A DNA stretch of 64,000 nt from Pseudomonas beijingensis (GTDB taxonomy: Bacteria > Pseudomonadota > Gammaproteobacteria > Pseudomonadales > Pseudomonadaceae), in NCBI RefSeq assembly GCF_030687295.1, contig NZ_CP117425.1:4778001-4842000 (forward strand). Direction: 5' to 3'. The position numbers and the translations under genes were made by a program. Shown piece after piece: positions 42,861 through 51,763 of this stretch; the first letter of the stretch is position 1; the number at the start of each line of letters is the position of its first letter. The notes beneath the pieces are model-generated. The model made no database searches. It saw only the letters and a program-made list of their open reading frames with translations, and was not told the DNA's origin.

Positions 42861-43780
42861 CAGCCGGCGCCTTTTACGACAGGCTTGAGCGTGACGTCGC
42901 CTCCCAGCCGATCCGCGAGGAAGTCCACGAACGTGCGCACCTTGGCCGGCACTCGATTGCTCTTCTGATACACCACGTGGATCGGCAACGCCGGTGGTTC
43001 GAAGGCCTTGAGCACCACTTCCAGTTCACCCTCGGCGACCTGCCGGGCCACTTGATAGGACAATACCCGGGTAACGCCCCAGCCCTGGCGGGCGATGTTG
43101 ATCGCGGCCTGATTCGCGGTCACCACCAGGCGTGGCTCAACGCGCAGGCTCAGCGAGTTTGCGGCGTCCATGAACTGCCAGTGGCTCAGCAGATGACTGG
43201 CCGAAGACATCACAATATTGGCCTTGCTCAACTCGCCAGGATGGGTTGGCCGTCCATGGCGCTGGAAATAGGCCGGGGCACCGCAGATCACTTGGCGTAC
43301 CTCACCGACCTTGATGGCGTGCTGATTGTTTTCCTGCAAATGGCCGATGCGGATCGCCACATCGATGCCCTCGTCCGCAATATTTACCACGCGGTCGACC
43401 AACAAGGCGTTGAGGTGTACCGAGGGAAATTGATCCAGGTAATCCGTCAACAAAGGTGCGATGTACAACTCGCCGAACAGCACCGGCGCGGTGACCGTCA
43501 GATACCCGCACGGGATCGAGTAGCTGCCGGCGGCTGCCTCCTCGGCCTCTTCGAGTTCACTCAGGATCCGCCGGCAATCTTCCAGGTAGCGTTGCCCCGC
43601 TTCGGTCAGGTGCACATTGCGGGTGGTGCGAGACAACAGCTGGGTGCCGATCCGTTCTTCCATCGCCGCAATGGCCCGTGTCACGCTCGGTGGCGAAATG
43701 CGCAGGCGCCGGGCGGCAGCGGCGAACCCCTCCTCTTCGGCCACCACCATGAAAATTTGCATTTCCTGAAAGCGATCCAT
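42860..43780 (-). CDS. LysR-family regulator (first of a tandem pair)
   Basis: A 306-residue regulator beginning MDRFQEMQIFMVVAEEEGFA. ATG 43780 is preferred to 43813 because the usual LysR N-terminus starts there. The helix-turn-helix (AAARRLRISPPSVTRAIAAM) and co-factor domain are normal. It overlaps the downstream LysR gene by one base and follows a GST gene transcribed in the same direction 91 bp upstream, so the GST may be a target or belong to the unit. Confidence 0.92.
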   Translation of the reverse strand: MDRFQEMQIFMVVAEEEGFAAAARRLRISPPSVTRAIAAMEERIGTQLLSRTTRNVHLTEAGQRYLEDCRRILSELEEAEEAAAGSYSIPCGYLTVTAPVLFGELYIAPLLTDYLDQFPSVHLNALLVDRVVNIADEGIDVAIRIGHLQENNQHAIKVGEVRQVICGAPAYFQRHGRPTHPGELSKANIVMSSASHLLSHWQFMDAANSLSLRVEPRLVVTANQAAINIARQGWGVTRVLSYQVARQVAEGELEVVLKAFEPPALPIHVVYQKSNRVPAKVRTFVDFLADRLGGDVTLKPVVKGAG

Positions 43781-43871
43781 GGGATCCAGCCTTGCTTGAG
43801 GGAGATTGAACATACTTGCTATGTCTGGAGGCTTGCCGGAGGACGCGTCCCGGCAAGCTCCTGCGTTTGAC

Positions 43872-44501
43872 TCAGGCTTGCTGCAAGCCCTTGGCGGTAC
43901 GCTGCATGCCGACGAAATTCGGCAGGGCTTCGATGCTGCCCAGCCAGGCCCGGACGTTGGGGTAGTCGGTCAGCGCGACGTTGCCTTCCGGCGCATGGGA
44001 GACGTAGGTGTACGCGGCCACGTCAGCAATAGTCGGTTGCTCACCGGCCAGGAACCGGCTTTGCCCTAGCTCCGTCTCCATCACCTTCAACAGGACATGG
44101 GAACGTTTGATGGCGTCTTCGGCGTCATAGCCGGCACCGAACACGGTGATCAACCGGGCATTGGCCGGCCCCTGGTTGATCTGGCCCGCGGCCACCGAAA
44201 GCCAGCGCTGCACCCGAGCCTGGGCGAGCGGATCGCTGGGCAGCCATCGGCCCTTGCCGTACTTGGCTGCGAGGTAGACCAGGATCGCGTTCGAGTCGGC
44301 CAGGACCACACCGTTGTCATCGATCACCGGCACCTGCCCAAAGCTGTTGATGGCGAGAAACTCCGGGGTCTTGTGCTCGCCTTTCATCAAGTCCACGAAT
44401 ACCAGCTCGGTCGGCAGACCCAGCAGCGAGAGCATCAGCTCGACACGATGGGCGTGACCCGACAACGGGTGGCGATAAAGTTTGATCGCGTTCTCAGACA
44501 T
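43872..44501 (-). CDS. Glutathione S-transferase family protein
   Basis: A 209-residue GST from ATG 44501, which has GGAG six bases before it. The thioredoxin-fold half has [18 protein letters not shown] (S14 as likely glutathione-activating residue), GQVPVIDD with the cis-proline, and [10 protein letters not shown]. The helical C-terminal half ends at about 205 with a normal [16 protein letters not shown]. It is a conjugating or stress-defence enzyme of unknown substrate, upstream of two LysR genes. Confidence 0.92.
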   Translation of the reverse strand: MSENAIKLYRHPLSGHAHRVELMLSLLGLPTELVFVDLMKGEHKTPEFLAINSFGQVPVIDDNGVVLADSNAILVYLAAKYGKGRWLPSDPLAQARVQRWLSVAAGQINQGPANARLITVFGAGYDAEDAIKRSHVLLKVMETELGQSRFLAGEQPTIADVAAYTYVSHAPEGNVALTDYPNVRAWLGSIEALPNFVGMQRTAKGLQQA

Positions 44502-44631
44502 GACGTACTCCATGTGGTTTGGGCTCGAAGCGGTGATCGCGTCGATGGCGCTATCCTCCGCTCCTGCTCCGGACAGCGGAATAACCAGCTTTTACAATCC
44601 AGCATTTCACCTGGTGAAACGATCAGAAACC

Positions 44632-46686
44632 CTAGACCTCGAGCACCAACGGCTCACTCCCCTGGGCCGGCACCGCACAACAGATCAGCACTTCACCTTC
44701 GCCAACCGGTTCGGCCGGCTGGCTCAGGTAATGCACCTGACCGCGGCTCAAGCGGGTTTTGCAGGTGCCGCAGGAACCGCCGCGGCAGCTGAATTCCGGG
44801 TTCAGGCCGCGCGCTTCGGCCAGTTCCAGCAGCGTTCCACCGCCGGGCTCCCAACGGGCCTCCTTGCCGGAACTGGCGAACAAGACCTTTACCGCTTCAG
44901 TCGCGGCCGGCACTTGCTGGGGCGCCGACATGCTGACTTCCAGATCACGCACCAGGGTGGAGGGACCGAAGGTTTCCGCATGGATGCGATCGTCAGGGAT
45001 GCGCAATTTGCGCAGCCCGTCGTACAGGGCCTGGGTAAAGCTGCCCGGCCCGCACAAATAGAAGTCGTAGTCATTGAGAGGCAGCAGTTTCTTCAGCAAC
45101 TCCACATCGATCCGGCCCGCCAGGTCATAGCCTTCCGCGCCCCCTCCCTCAGTGGGCGGTTGGCTGACCATGCGCACGACCTTGAGCTTGTCGCCGGCAC
45201 GGGCGGCCAGTTCGTCGATCTCTTCACGGAACGCCAGGTCGGCCACCGAGCGGGCGCTTTGCAGCAACCAGACCGGACGCATACGACTGATGCGTTGTCC
45301 CTGGTAAACCACCTCACGCAACATCGACAACAACGGCGTGATACCCACCCCCGCTGCCAGCAACACCAATGGACGCCGCTCGGTGGCCTGGACGGTGAAA
45401 TGACCCTGGGGCGCCCGCGCTTCGATCTCCTGCAGCGCCCGCACCTGCTCATGCAGGTGGGACGACACCGATCCATCGCGCTTGACGCTGATGCGCAGGA
45501 AATCATCCGACGGCGCACTGGAGACGCTATAGGTCCGGATCGACGGAGCTTTCTGCCCCTCCAGCTGGATTCGCACCGGCAAATGTTGTCCGGCTTCAAA
45601 CCGAGGCAAACCCAAGCCATCGCTCGCCTGCAGGTAGAACGAGCGAATGTTGTGGCTCTCATCCACCACCCGCTCGACCCGCAACGAACGCCAGCGGCTA
45701 CGCAGCGCCTCGGCCTGCAAGCGCTCGGCGGCTTGCTCCCAGCTGCCGGTCATTAACGAGTTGGGGGAATCGCCCTCGTCCTGGTCCTTCCAGCGCAGCG
45801 CGATGGCGGCCGGGCGATAGACGATGCGTTGCGGCGTGAAGCGCAGCAGCCGCTCGGCGCCTTGGAAGGCATTGATCTGGGGATCGTCCAGCAGGACTTG
45901 CGCCGAGCCGCTCATTTGCAGCAGATCGCCGGTCTGGAAATCGACGAACACCAGCCCGGCCCGTGGATTGAGCAGGATGTTGCCCAAGGTATTGAAGAAC
46001 AGGTTGCCGGAAAAATCCGGAATGGTCAGCGATCCGTCTTCATCCATGCGCACGAACCCCGGCTTGCCGCCACGGTGGGAAGCATCGACCTGCCGCTCGC
46101 CATCGCGCACCACGTAGGTGGCGATATGGAACGAATCGGCCTCTGTCACCAGGCGACGGACCAGCGGGTCTGACACGGTCAATTGACGCGGTGCGGCGGC
46201 CTGCGCGTCGACAAATTGGTACTGGCGCAGGTTGATGTAGCGAGGGCAGTTGCCATAGGCCTGGCTCACTGCAATCTCCAGCCCCGGGGCAAGCTGACGG
46301 CGCACGACGCCGTTCATGCGATTACGCCGACGGGTGTGCAACTCGATCCCCAGCATGCCGATGGCATCCCCCTCGCCCATGCCTTCCTGGGCCGGGTCGT
46401 TCGGCTCGGGCTCAAGGTTGATGTGAAGGGTCTGCGGATCGGGCGAGCTCATGAACCCCGGTTGTCCCGCGCGCAGGGTCGCCCACACATCGCCTTGCCG
46501 ATCCACCGCCCCCAGCACCACGAACGGCAGTTGGGCGTAGAACTCCCGGTGCTGGTCCGGCATCCACGTACGCGCCAGTTGCCGTTGGCCGACACCGGCC
46601 ATCATGTCGACGGCCCCGACGGAGCGCTGCAAGGTCAGCTCTCCTTCGTGCCAGGGCGAGTTTTTTGCTTGCAAGGCTTCGTCCAT
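44632..46686 (-). CDS. PPOX-like/flavodoxin reductase/2Fe-2S ferredoxin fusion protein
   Basis: A 684-residue three-part protein. Residues about 30-320 form a pyridoxamine-oxidase-like FMN-binding split barrel. Residues 335-570 are a ferredoxin-reductase module (RTYSVSSAPSD for FAD; LLAAGVGITPLLSML for NAD(P)H; FYLCGPGSF). Residues 590-684 form a plant-type ferredoxin whose iron ligands are C634, C639 and C642 with C669 or C670. It resembles vanillate-demethylase-type reductases with an added N-terminal domain. The oxidase partner, if any, is not next to it. Confidence 0.92.
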   Translation of the reverse strand: MDEALQAKNSPWHEGELTLQRSVGAVDMMAGVGQRQLARTWMPDQHREFYAQLPFVVLGAVDRQGDVWATLRAGQPGFMSSPDPQTLHINLEPEPNDPAQEGMGEGDAIGMLGIELHTRRRNRMNGVVRRQLAPGLEIAVSQAYGNCPRYINLRQYQFVDAQAAAPRQLTVSDPLVRRLVTEADSFHIATYVVRDGERQVDASHRGGKPGFVRMDEDGSLTIPDFSGNLFFNTLGNILLNPRAGLVFVDFQTGDLLQMSGSAQVLLDDPQINAFQGAERLLRFTPQRIVYRPAAIALRWKDQDEGDSPNSLMTGSWEQAAERLQAEALRSRWRSLRVERVVDESHNIRSFYLQASDGLGLPRFEAGQHLPVRIQLEGQKAPSIRTYSVSSAPSDDFLRISVKRDGSVSSHLHEQVRALQEIEARAPQGHFTVQATERRPLVLLAAGVGITPLLSMLREVVYQGQRISRMRPVWLLQSARSVADLAFREEIDELAARAGDKLKVVRMVSQPPTEGGGAEGYDLAGRIDVELLKKLLPLNDYDFYLCGPGSFTQALYDGLRKLRIPDDRIHAETFGPSTLVRDLEVSMSAPQQVPAATEAVKVLFASSGKEARWEPGGGTLLELAEARGLNPEFSCRGGSCGTCKTRLSRGQVHYLSQPAEPVGEGEVLICCAVPAQGSEPLVLEV

Positions 46687-46860
46687 CAGCTACTCCTCGC
46701 GCTCGCAGCATGAACGCCTGCGCCAGTGCGCTACGGTTAGGGATTCTCCGCCACCTTCTGCATGGGTATGCAAGTGGCTGGAGTCATCTTCTGCCCAAAG
46801 CGGTTGCGCAGGAATACGCACAAACTGCAATCCACCGTTTCATAAAATGGAATGGTGGGC

Positions 46861-48468
46861 TCAGGTCCTGACACTGGCGAAATGCTTGGTCAATTCGAGC
46901 AAGGTCGCCCGCAACTCCGGAGGTCGCACCGGCTTGGGGAGGATCGAAATATTCATGTGGTGCAAAGCGTGGCGAATTCTTTCGATCTCATGGCCGGTCA
47001 TGATCATGGCGGGGACTTCCCAGCCCCGTTGTTCGCGAATCGCGGCGATGCATTCGGCCCCCGAGACCTTCGTACCCAGGTCGAAGTCGGCAATGATGAT
47101 GTCGCAGTCACTGGTCACGCCCACCCCGTCGCTGTGGGTTTCCACTTCGCATCCCCACTTCTCCAACAGCGCAGACGTCGCCATCAGCACATTGTCGTCA
47201 TCCTCCACCAGGCACACCCGCAAGCCCTGCAAGCGGCTTTGCGTGGGCAGCGGTCTGTCTATCACCACCCTTGGCGCGACCCTTTCCAGCCCTTGGATCA
47301 TGGCACGTGTGCCCTGGCCGAGCCGGGAGTCCAGCTGGATGTCCAGATGGATCAGGTGGCTGATTCGCTTGACGATAGACAACCCCAGACCCAGACCCTC
47401 GACGTCCTTGTCACGGACGTGGCGTACCCGATAAAACTCCTTGAACACATCAGGCAGATGTTCGGCGGCAATGCCGCGCCCCTTGTCGTAGATCACCACG
47501 GCCAGGCGCGTGCCCTGGCGCCGCACACCGATCAGCACCGGTTGGCCGGGCGCGTATTTGAGGGCGTTGGACAGCAGGTTCTGGACCATTGTGGTCAGCA
47601 TGCCTGGATTGACGCTGACCCAGTAAGGACAGGCGCGCAGGCGCAACTCGACACCGGCCCAGCGGGCGGCTTCGGTGTTCTGCTTGACCACGTCCTGGAG
47701 CAGCGCCCCCAGGTGCACGGGTTCGGCCTGCGGTTCAAGCTGCCCGTTATCGAGAGTGTAGATGTCCAGGATCGAACGAAACAGCTGCGACACGATGTGC
47801 AGCGAACGGTCGATATTGTCCACCAGTCGCAACTCTTCCTGGCCCAGCCTGGCGTCACGCAGGCAGGCGGTGAACAGGCCGATGGAATGAATGGGTTGGC
47901 GCAAGTCATGGCTGGCCTGGGCCAGGAAGCGGGATTTTTCCTGGTTCGCGGCAATCGCCTCTTGCGAAGCGATGCGGGTACGGGTCAGCAGGATATGCGC
48001 GTAGGCAGGCACCACGATGGTGGTGACGATCAACGTCAGGAACAGGTAGGGCTGGCCACGCCAGAACGGTGTGAGCAGGAAAATCACCCCCAGGGTCGAC
48101 AGCGCGATACCGGTTGCCAGCGCCAGGTAGCGCGAGCCGAAACGCATGCCATTGCCCAACGTTACCCAGAGCAATGCCGCGTACGCCGGCAGCGTGCCCT
48201 CCCCGCCCACGATCAAGGCGAAGGCGAGGCTTGCGTAATCCAGTGTCATGGCAAAAAGACGACGCAGGAAGAAGTGCCCAGGCCAGCGCTTGACCGCCAT
48301 GCGTAGCGGGATCGCGGTGCCGAAGAAAAAGACCATGTACCACAGGATCGGTACATAGGTTTCGAAGTCACTGGCCAGAAAGGCCACCACAATGATGTAC
48401 AGCGCAGTACATGCCCCGACCGTCAACCTCAATGTGGCCTGATCAAGCTCGCTATTCTTTTCCGTCAT
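46861..48468 (-). CDS. Membrane hybrid histidine kinase/receiver (copy 1)
   Basis: About 535 residues. Five or so spans (about 20-165) form the sensor region; H187 (in [15 protein letters not shown]) is the phospho-acceptor, the ATPase domain runs to about 395, and a C-terminal receiver holds D in [11 protein letters not shown]. The layout resembles RpfC-type sensors without the Hpt domain. The ATG at 48468 is preferred to the GTG at 48474. It is paralogous to the protein at 50114-51763, with 189 bp identical in DNA. It is divergent from a LuxR-type regulator, which is probably a partner. Confidence 0.92.
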   Translation of the reverse strand: MTEKNSELDQATLRLTVGACTALYIIVVAFLASDFETYVPILWYMVFFFGTAIPLRMAVKRWPGHFFLRRLFAMTLDYASLAFALIVGGEGTLPAYAALLWVTLGNGMRFGSRYLALATGIALSTLGVIFLLTPFWRGQPYLFLTLIVTTIVVPAYAHILLTRTRIASQEAIAANQEKSRFLAQASHDLRQPIHSIGLFTACLRDARLGQEELRLVDNIDRSLHIVSQLFRSILDIYTLDNGQLEPQAEPVHLGALLQDVVKQNTEAARWAGVELRLRACPYWVSVNPGMLTTMVQNLLSNALKYAPGQPVLIGVRRQGTRLAVVIYDKGRGIAAEHLPDVFKEFYRVRHVRDKDVEGLGLGLSIVKRISHLIHLDIQLDSRLGQGTRAMIQGLERVAPRVVIDRPLPTQSRLQGLRVCLVEDDDNVLMATSALLEKWGCEVETHSDGVGVTSDCDIIIADFDLGTKVSGAECIAAIREQRGWEVPAMIMTGHEIERIRHALHHMNISILPKPVRPPELRATLLELTKHFASVRT

Positions 48469-48493
48469 ATTCACAGGTTTATTCCAACATGAA

Positions 48494-48508
48494 AGTTTGT
48501 TTCAAACT
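48494..48508. promoter_or_regulatory. Dyad in the kinase/LuxR divergent promoter
   Basis: AGTTTG-TTT-CAAACT is a perfect 6-bp inverted repeat in the 100-bp region between the divergent hybrid kinase and LuxR-type regulator. It could be a binding site for that regulator. No second copy lies before the paralogous kinase at 50114. Confidence 0.3.
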
Positions 48509-48568
48509 GAAACCCGAAGGGCCGTTTAGGTTACGATGCGCGAACTTGTAATCAGAAGGATCTGAAGC

Positions 48569-49207
48569 ATGACATGCAGAGTCATTGTGGCAGATGACCA
48601 TCCTTTGTTTCGTGAAGGTATGTTGAGAACCCTCGAACGGCTTCTGCCGGCAGCCACCATAGAACAAGCGGGCAATCTGGAGGAAGTATTGACGCTGGCG
48701 CGTTCCGGGGTGGAAGTGGACTCCCTGATACTCGACCTGCGCTTTCCCGGGATCAAATCGCTGCACGTCATCGGCCAGTTGCGCAGTGAGTTCAAACGGA
48801 CTTCCATTATTGTGGTTTCAATGATGGATGACATCGATGTTATTTCCCAGGTGATGGCCCTGGGGGCTGACGGTTTCATCGGCAAGAATATCGATCCCGC
48901 CGGCATTGCCGACGCCATCATGGCAATACGCGAAGGCGAAGTGGTGGTGAAGTATCAAGCCGAAAACGCGGTCCAGGACGATGCGTTTTCCCAACTGACT
49001 GCGCGTCAACGACAGGTACTTGGCTTGATCGCGGCCGGCAAGACCAACAAGGAGATAGCCCGGGACCTGGGCATTTCCCCGTTCACGGTGCGCATCCATG
49101 TCTCGAGCCTGCTCAAATCCCTGGGTGTCCCCACGCGCGCAGCGGCTGCGGCGCAATTTTCCAACTTCCCAAGCAATAGCGGATGGTCGGAAAAACCAGA
49201 CAATTAA
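48569..49207 (+). CDS. NarL/LuxR-family response regulator
   Basis: A 212-residue regulator. Receiver at about 3-120: DDHPLF provides the acidic site and D56 in LILDLRF the phospho-acceptor. The LuxR helix-turn-helix is at about 145-200 ([20 protein letters not shown], then [20 protein letters not shown]). It is flanked by two hybrid kinases, one divergent and one downstream on the same strand, so it could integrate both. Confidence 0.94.
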   Translation: MTCRVIVADDHPLFREGMLRTLERLLPAATIEQAGNLEEVLTLARSGVEVDSLILDLRFPGIKSLHVIGQLRSEFKRTSIIVVSMMDDIDVISQVMALGADGFIGKNIDPAGIADAIMAIREGEVVVKYQAENAVQDDAFSQLTARQRQVLGLIAAGKTNKEIARDLGISPFTVRIHVSSLLKSLGVPTRAAAAAQFSNFPSNSGWSEKPDN

Positions 49208-49325
49208 ATGTGTAACAGCCGTCAATACTCATTGAGCATTACCCTCCTTGCTCGCCTCCGAGGCGATAGCACACTTGTACTATAGCGTCGCTCAGTACTC
49301 TCCCCCTAAGCTGTGGACGCTCCCT

Positions 49326-49346
49326 AAAAAGGCTGTTCAAACAGCC
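49326..49346 (-). terminator. Rho-independent terminator-like hairpin, minus strand
   Basis: On the minus strand GGCTGT-TTGA-ACAGCC is followed directly by TTTTTAGG, a standard terminator form. On the plus strand no T-tract follows. No minus-strand gene lies just upstream (49347-49523), so it may end a small antisense RNA, or be a chance hairpin. Confidence 0.4.
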
Positions 49347-49523
49347 AAACATAAAGAAAGCCAACGCGCCATTCGCCATGCGGTATCACTGTGCCTATCG
49401 AAACGTTATGGCGTGCAAAGCCTATGGATTAAATAAACCCAAAGGCGGCGCAATGCTGGGTCAACTTCACCGACTGCCCGGTTGAAGTGGAAGGGTCCTG
49501 ACATTAACTCAAGGAAAGTCATC

Positions 49524-50021
49524 ATGTCCTTCGTATATGGAAAAACACTTAGAAACGGATTGTCACTGTGCGTGCTGGCGGGCGTACTCAACGGCTGTGC
49601 AAACACCGCTGACTTGGGTAATTTGATGAGCACCTTGAATCAGGGTGCGCAAAAATACGACGTCGCTTACCTCAAGCAAACGATCATTCCGGGCAAGACG
49701 ACAAAAGGCCAGATCACTCAAATGTTCGGCGTGCCGAGCAATGAAGAACTCAATTCGACCAGCACCAGCAACGAGTCGAACTGGACCTATGAAAAGGGTG
49801 ATGAGGGCCTGGATAAATACATGAAGCTGGCCCATAAGTACGTGTCGCCCGAGACGCGCCTGAAGATGTATGAAACCTCGGCACAACTGTCCAAGGTACA
49901 GACCGTGGCCAATGACATGAGCAGCGCGACCGGCACGAGAACGGGCCAAAGCCAGACCCAAGGCTCGGTATTGACCATTTATTTCGTCGATGACGTCGTG
50001 AAGTACTACAGGGTCTACTGA
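49524..50021 (+). CDS. BamE/SmpA-like lipoprotein
   Basis: A 165-residue lipoprotein from ATG 49524 (AAGGAA before it). The signal peptide ends at the lipobox VLNGC, so C25 is acylated. After it, IPGKTTKGQITQMFGVPSNE is the BamE/OmlA-type (SmpA) motif of small outer-membrane lipoproteins. The remainder (MKLAHKYVSPETRLKMYETS) is helical and unlike BamE itself, which is shorter. It lies between the LuxR-type regulator and the second hybrid kinase and may be a sensory accessory of that system. Confidence 0.85.
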   Translation: MSFVYGKTLRNGLSLCVLAGVLNGCANTADLGNLMSTLNQGAQKYDVAYLKQTIIPGKTTKGQITQMFGVPSNEELNSTSTSNESNWTYEKGDEGLDKYMKLAHKYVSPETRLKMYETSAQLSKVQTVANDMSSATGTRTGQSQTQGSVLTIYFVDDVVKYYRVY

Positions 50022-50037
50022 CGCAATGGCTCGTCCA

Positions 50038-50065
50038 TTGGGGACAGCATCACGCCTGTCCCCAA
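50038..50065. terminator. Strong hairpin between lipoprotein and hybrid kinase
   Basis: TTGGGGACAG (50038-50047) and CTGTCCCCAA (50056-50065) form a perfect 10-bp stem with an 8-base loop right after the lipoprotein gene. CCCTCACC follows rather than a T-tract, so it may slow or end transcription or protect the mRNA. Confidence 0.5.
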
Positions 50066-50113
50066 CCCTCACCGAGACTAGCCGCTACGCTTGGAGGCAT
50101 CAGAGATCATGAG

Positions 50114-51763
50114 ATGCCAAAGCCAGTGGAAAAGAACAGTGAACTCGACCAGGCGACTTTACGCCTGACCGTCAGCGCCTGTGCGCTGTTGTATATCGTC
50201 GTATTGGCCAGTCTCCATCCCGGTGATGCCACAAGCTACGTGCCCATCATCGTCTACATCGTGACGTTTATCGTCGCCTCGGTATTCCTGCGCATGATCA
50301 TCAAGCGTTGGCCGGGACACTTCTTCTGGCGACGCCTCTTCTCGATGCTGCATGACTACACAGGCATCGCTTTCGCCATGGTGCTGGGCGGTGAAAGCGC
50401 ACTGCCGATCTACGCCGCGCTGCTCTGGGTTACCTTGGGCAATGGCATGCGCTTCGGCTCGCGCTACCTGGCACTGGCAACCGTTATCGCGCTGTCGACC
50501 CTGGTGCTGGTTTTCTGGCTCAACCCATTCTGGCACACCCAGCCCTACATGTTCCTGATGGTGATCGTCACCACCATCGTGGTGCCCGCCTACGCACACA
50601 TTTTGCTCAAGCGCACACGCATTGCCTCCGAAGAAGCCATGGCGGCCAACCAGGAGAAATCACGGTTCCTGGCCCAGGCCAGCCATGACCTGCGCCAACC
50701 CATTCCTTCCATCGGCCTGTTCACCGCCTGCCTGCGTGACGCCAGGCTGGGCCTGGAAGAATTGCGGCTGGTGGACAACATCGACCGTTCGCTGCACACC
50801 GTATCGCAGCTGTTCCGTTCGATCCTCGACATCTACACCCTGGACCACGGCCAACTGATGCCGAAGGCGGACACCGTCCATTTGGGAGCGTTATTGCAGG
50901 ACGTCGTCAAGCAGAACACCGAGGCGGCTCGCTGGGCCGGGGTCGAATTGCGCCTGCGCGCCTGTCCTTACTGGGTCAGCGTCAATCCAGGCATGCTGAC
51001 CACAATGGTCCAGAACCTGCTGTCCAACGCCCTCAAATACGCGCCCGGCCAACCGGTGCTGATCGGTGTGCGGCGCCAGGGCACGCGCCTGGCCGTGGTG
51101 ATCTACGACAAGGGGCGCGGCATTGCCGCCGAACATTTGCCCGAAGTGTTCAAGGAGTTCTACCGCGTGCGCCATGTGCGCGACAAGGATGTCGAGGGCC
51201 TTGGCCTGGGCCTGTCCATCGTCAAGCGCATCAGCCAGATACTCGGTGTCGATATACATATCCGTTCCACCGTAGGACAAGGCACCCAGGTGGCGATCAG
51301 CGGCCTGGAACTGGCGGCGCCAAGGGCCATGGAGCCCAAGGTGTTACCCGTCCAGCATCGCTTGGACGGATTACGGGTGTGCTTGGTGGAAGACGACGCC
51401 AACGTCCTGATGGCGACATCGGCGCTCCTGGAAAAATGGGGCTGCGAGGTGGAAACCCACAGCGACGGCGAAGGGCTGACCAGCGATTGCGACATCATCA
51501 TTGCCGACTTCGACCTGGGTACGAAGGTTTCCGGCTCCGAATGCATCGCCGCGATACGCGAGCAGCGCGGCTGGCAAGTCCCGGCGCTGGTCATCACCGG
51601 GCATGAGATCGAGCGGATACGCCAATCGCTGCACAGCCTGAACATCTCGGTGCTGGCCAAGCCCGTGCGACCGCCAGAGCTGCGAGCGGTACTGCTTGAA
51701 CGGGTCAAGCACATGGATCGCCAGGGCATGGACTCAGCTCACTTCAACCCACCCAGCCGATAG
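50114..51763 (+). CDS. Membrane hybrid histidine kinase/receiver (copy 2)
   Basis: A 549-residue paralogue of the kinase at 46861-48468. It begins [20 protein letters not shown], has about five spans to residue 165, H191 in [12 protein letters not shown] and the receiver acceptor in [11 protein letters not shown]. The two proteins are alike throughout; DNA at 50948-51136 is identical to the other copy although flanks differ at many codons. Its ribosome site is poor (GGAGG lies 17 bases away). Its 3' end overlaps the convergent chemoreceptor gene by 20 bp. Confidence 0.93.
   Translation: MPKPVEKNSELDQATLRLTVSACALLYIVVLASLHPGDATSYVPIIVYIVTFIVASVFLRMIIKRWPGHFFWRRLFSMLHDYTGIAFAMVLGGESALPIYAALLWVTLGNGMRFGSRYLALATVIALSTLVLVFWLNPFWHTQPYMFLMVIVTTIVVPAYAHILLKRTRIASEEAMAANQEKSRFLAQASHDLRQPIPSIGLFTACLRDARLGLEELRLVDNIDRSLHTVSQLFRSILDIYTLDHGQLMPKADTVHLGALLQDVVKQNTEAARWAGVELRLRACPYWVSVNPGMLTTMVQNLLSNALKYAPGQPVLIGVRRQGTRLAVVIYDKGRGIAAEHLPEVFKEFYRVRHVRDKDVEGLGLGLSIVKRISQILGVDIHIRSTVGQGTQVAISGLELAAPRAMEPKVLPVQHRLDGLRVCLVEDDANVLMATSALLEKWGCEVETHSDGEGLTSDCDIIIADFDLGTKVSGSECIAAIREQRGWQVPALVITGHEIERIRQSLHSLNISVLAKPVRPPELRAVLLERVKHMDRQGMDSAHFNPPSR
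50948..51136. repeat. 189-bp tract identical to 47458-47646 (inverted)
   Basis: Reading the reverse complement of 47458-47646 against 50948-51136 shows no difference over 189 bases. Immediately outside, synonymous changes resume: GAG against GAA at 50947, CTG against TTG at 51137. The tract codes the ATPase N-box part of both kinases. It is best read as gene conversion between inverted paralogues. Confidence 0.85.

Noticed and set aside
44482..45756. 424-residue plus-strand ORF opposite the ferredoxin-reductase fusion
   Set aside because: Antisense of a protein with intact FAD, NAD(P)H and 2Fe-2S motifs.
46852..48306. 484-residue plus-strand ORF opposite hybrid kinase 1
   Set aside because: Antisense shadow; the same shadow exists opposite the paralogue at 50159-51280, as expected from a shared sequence and not from a gene.
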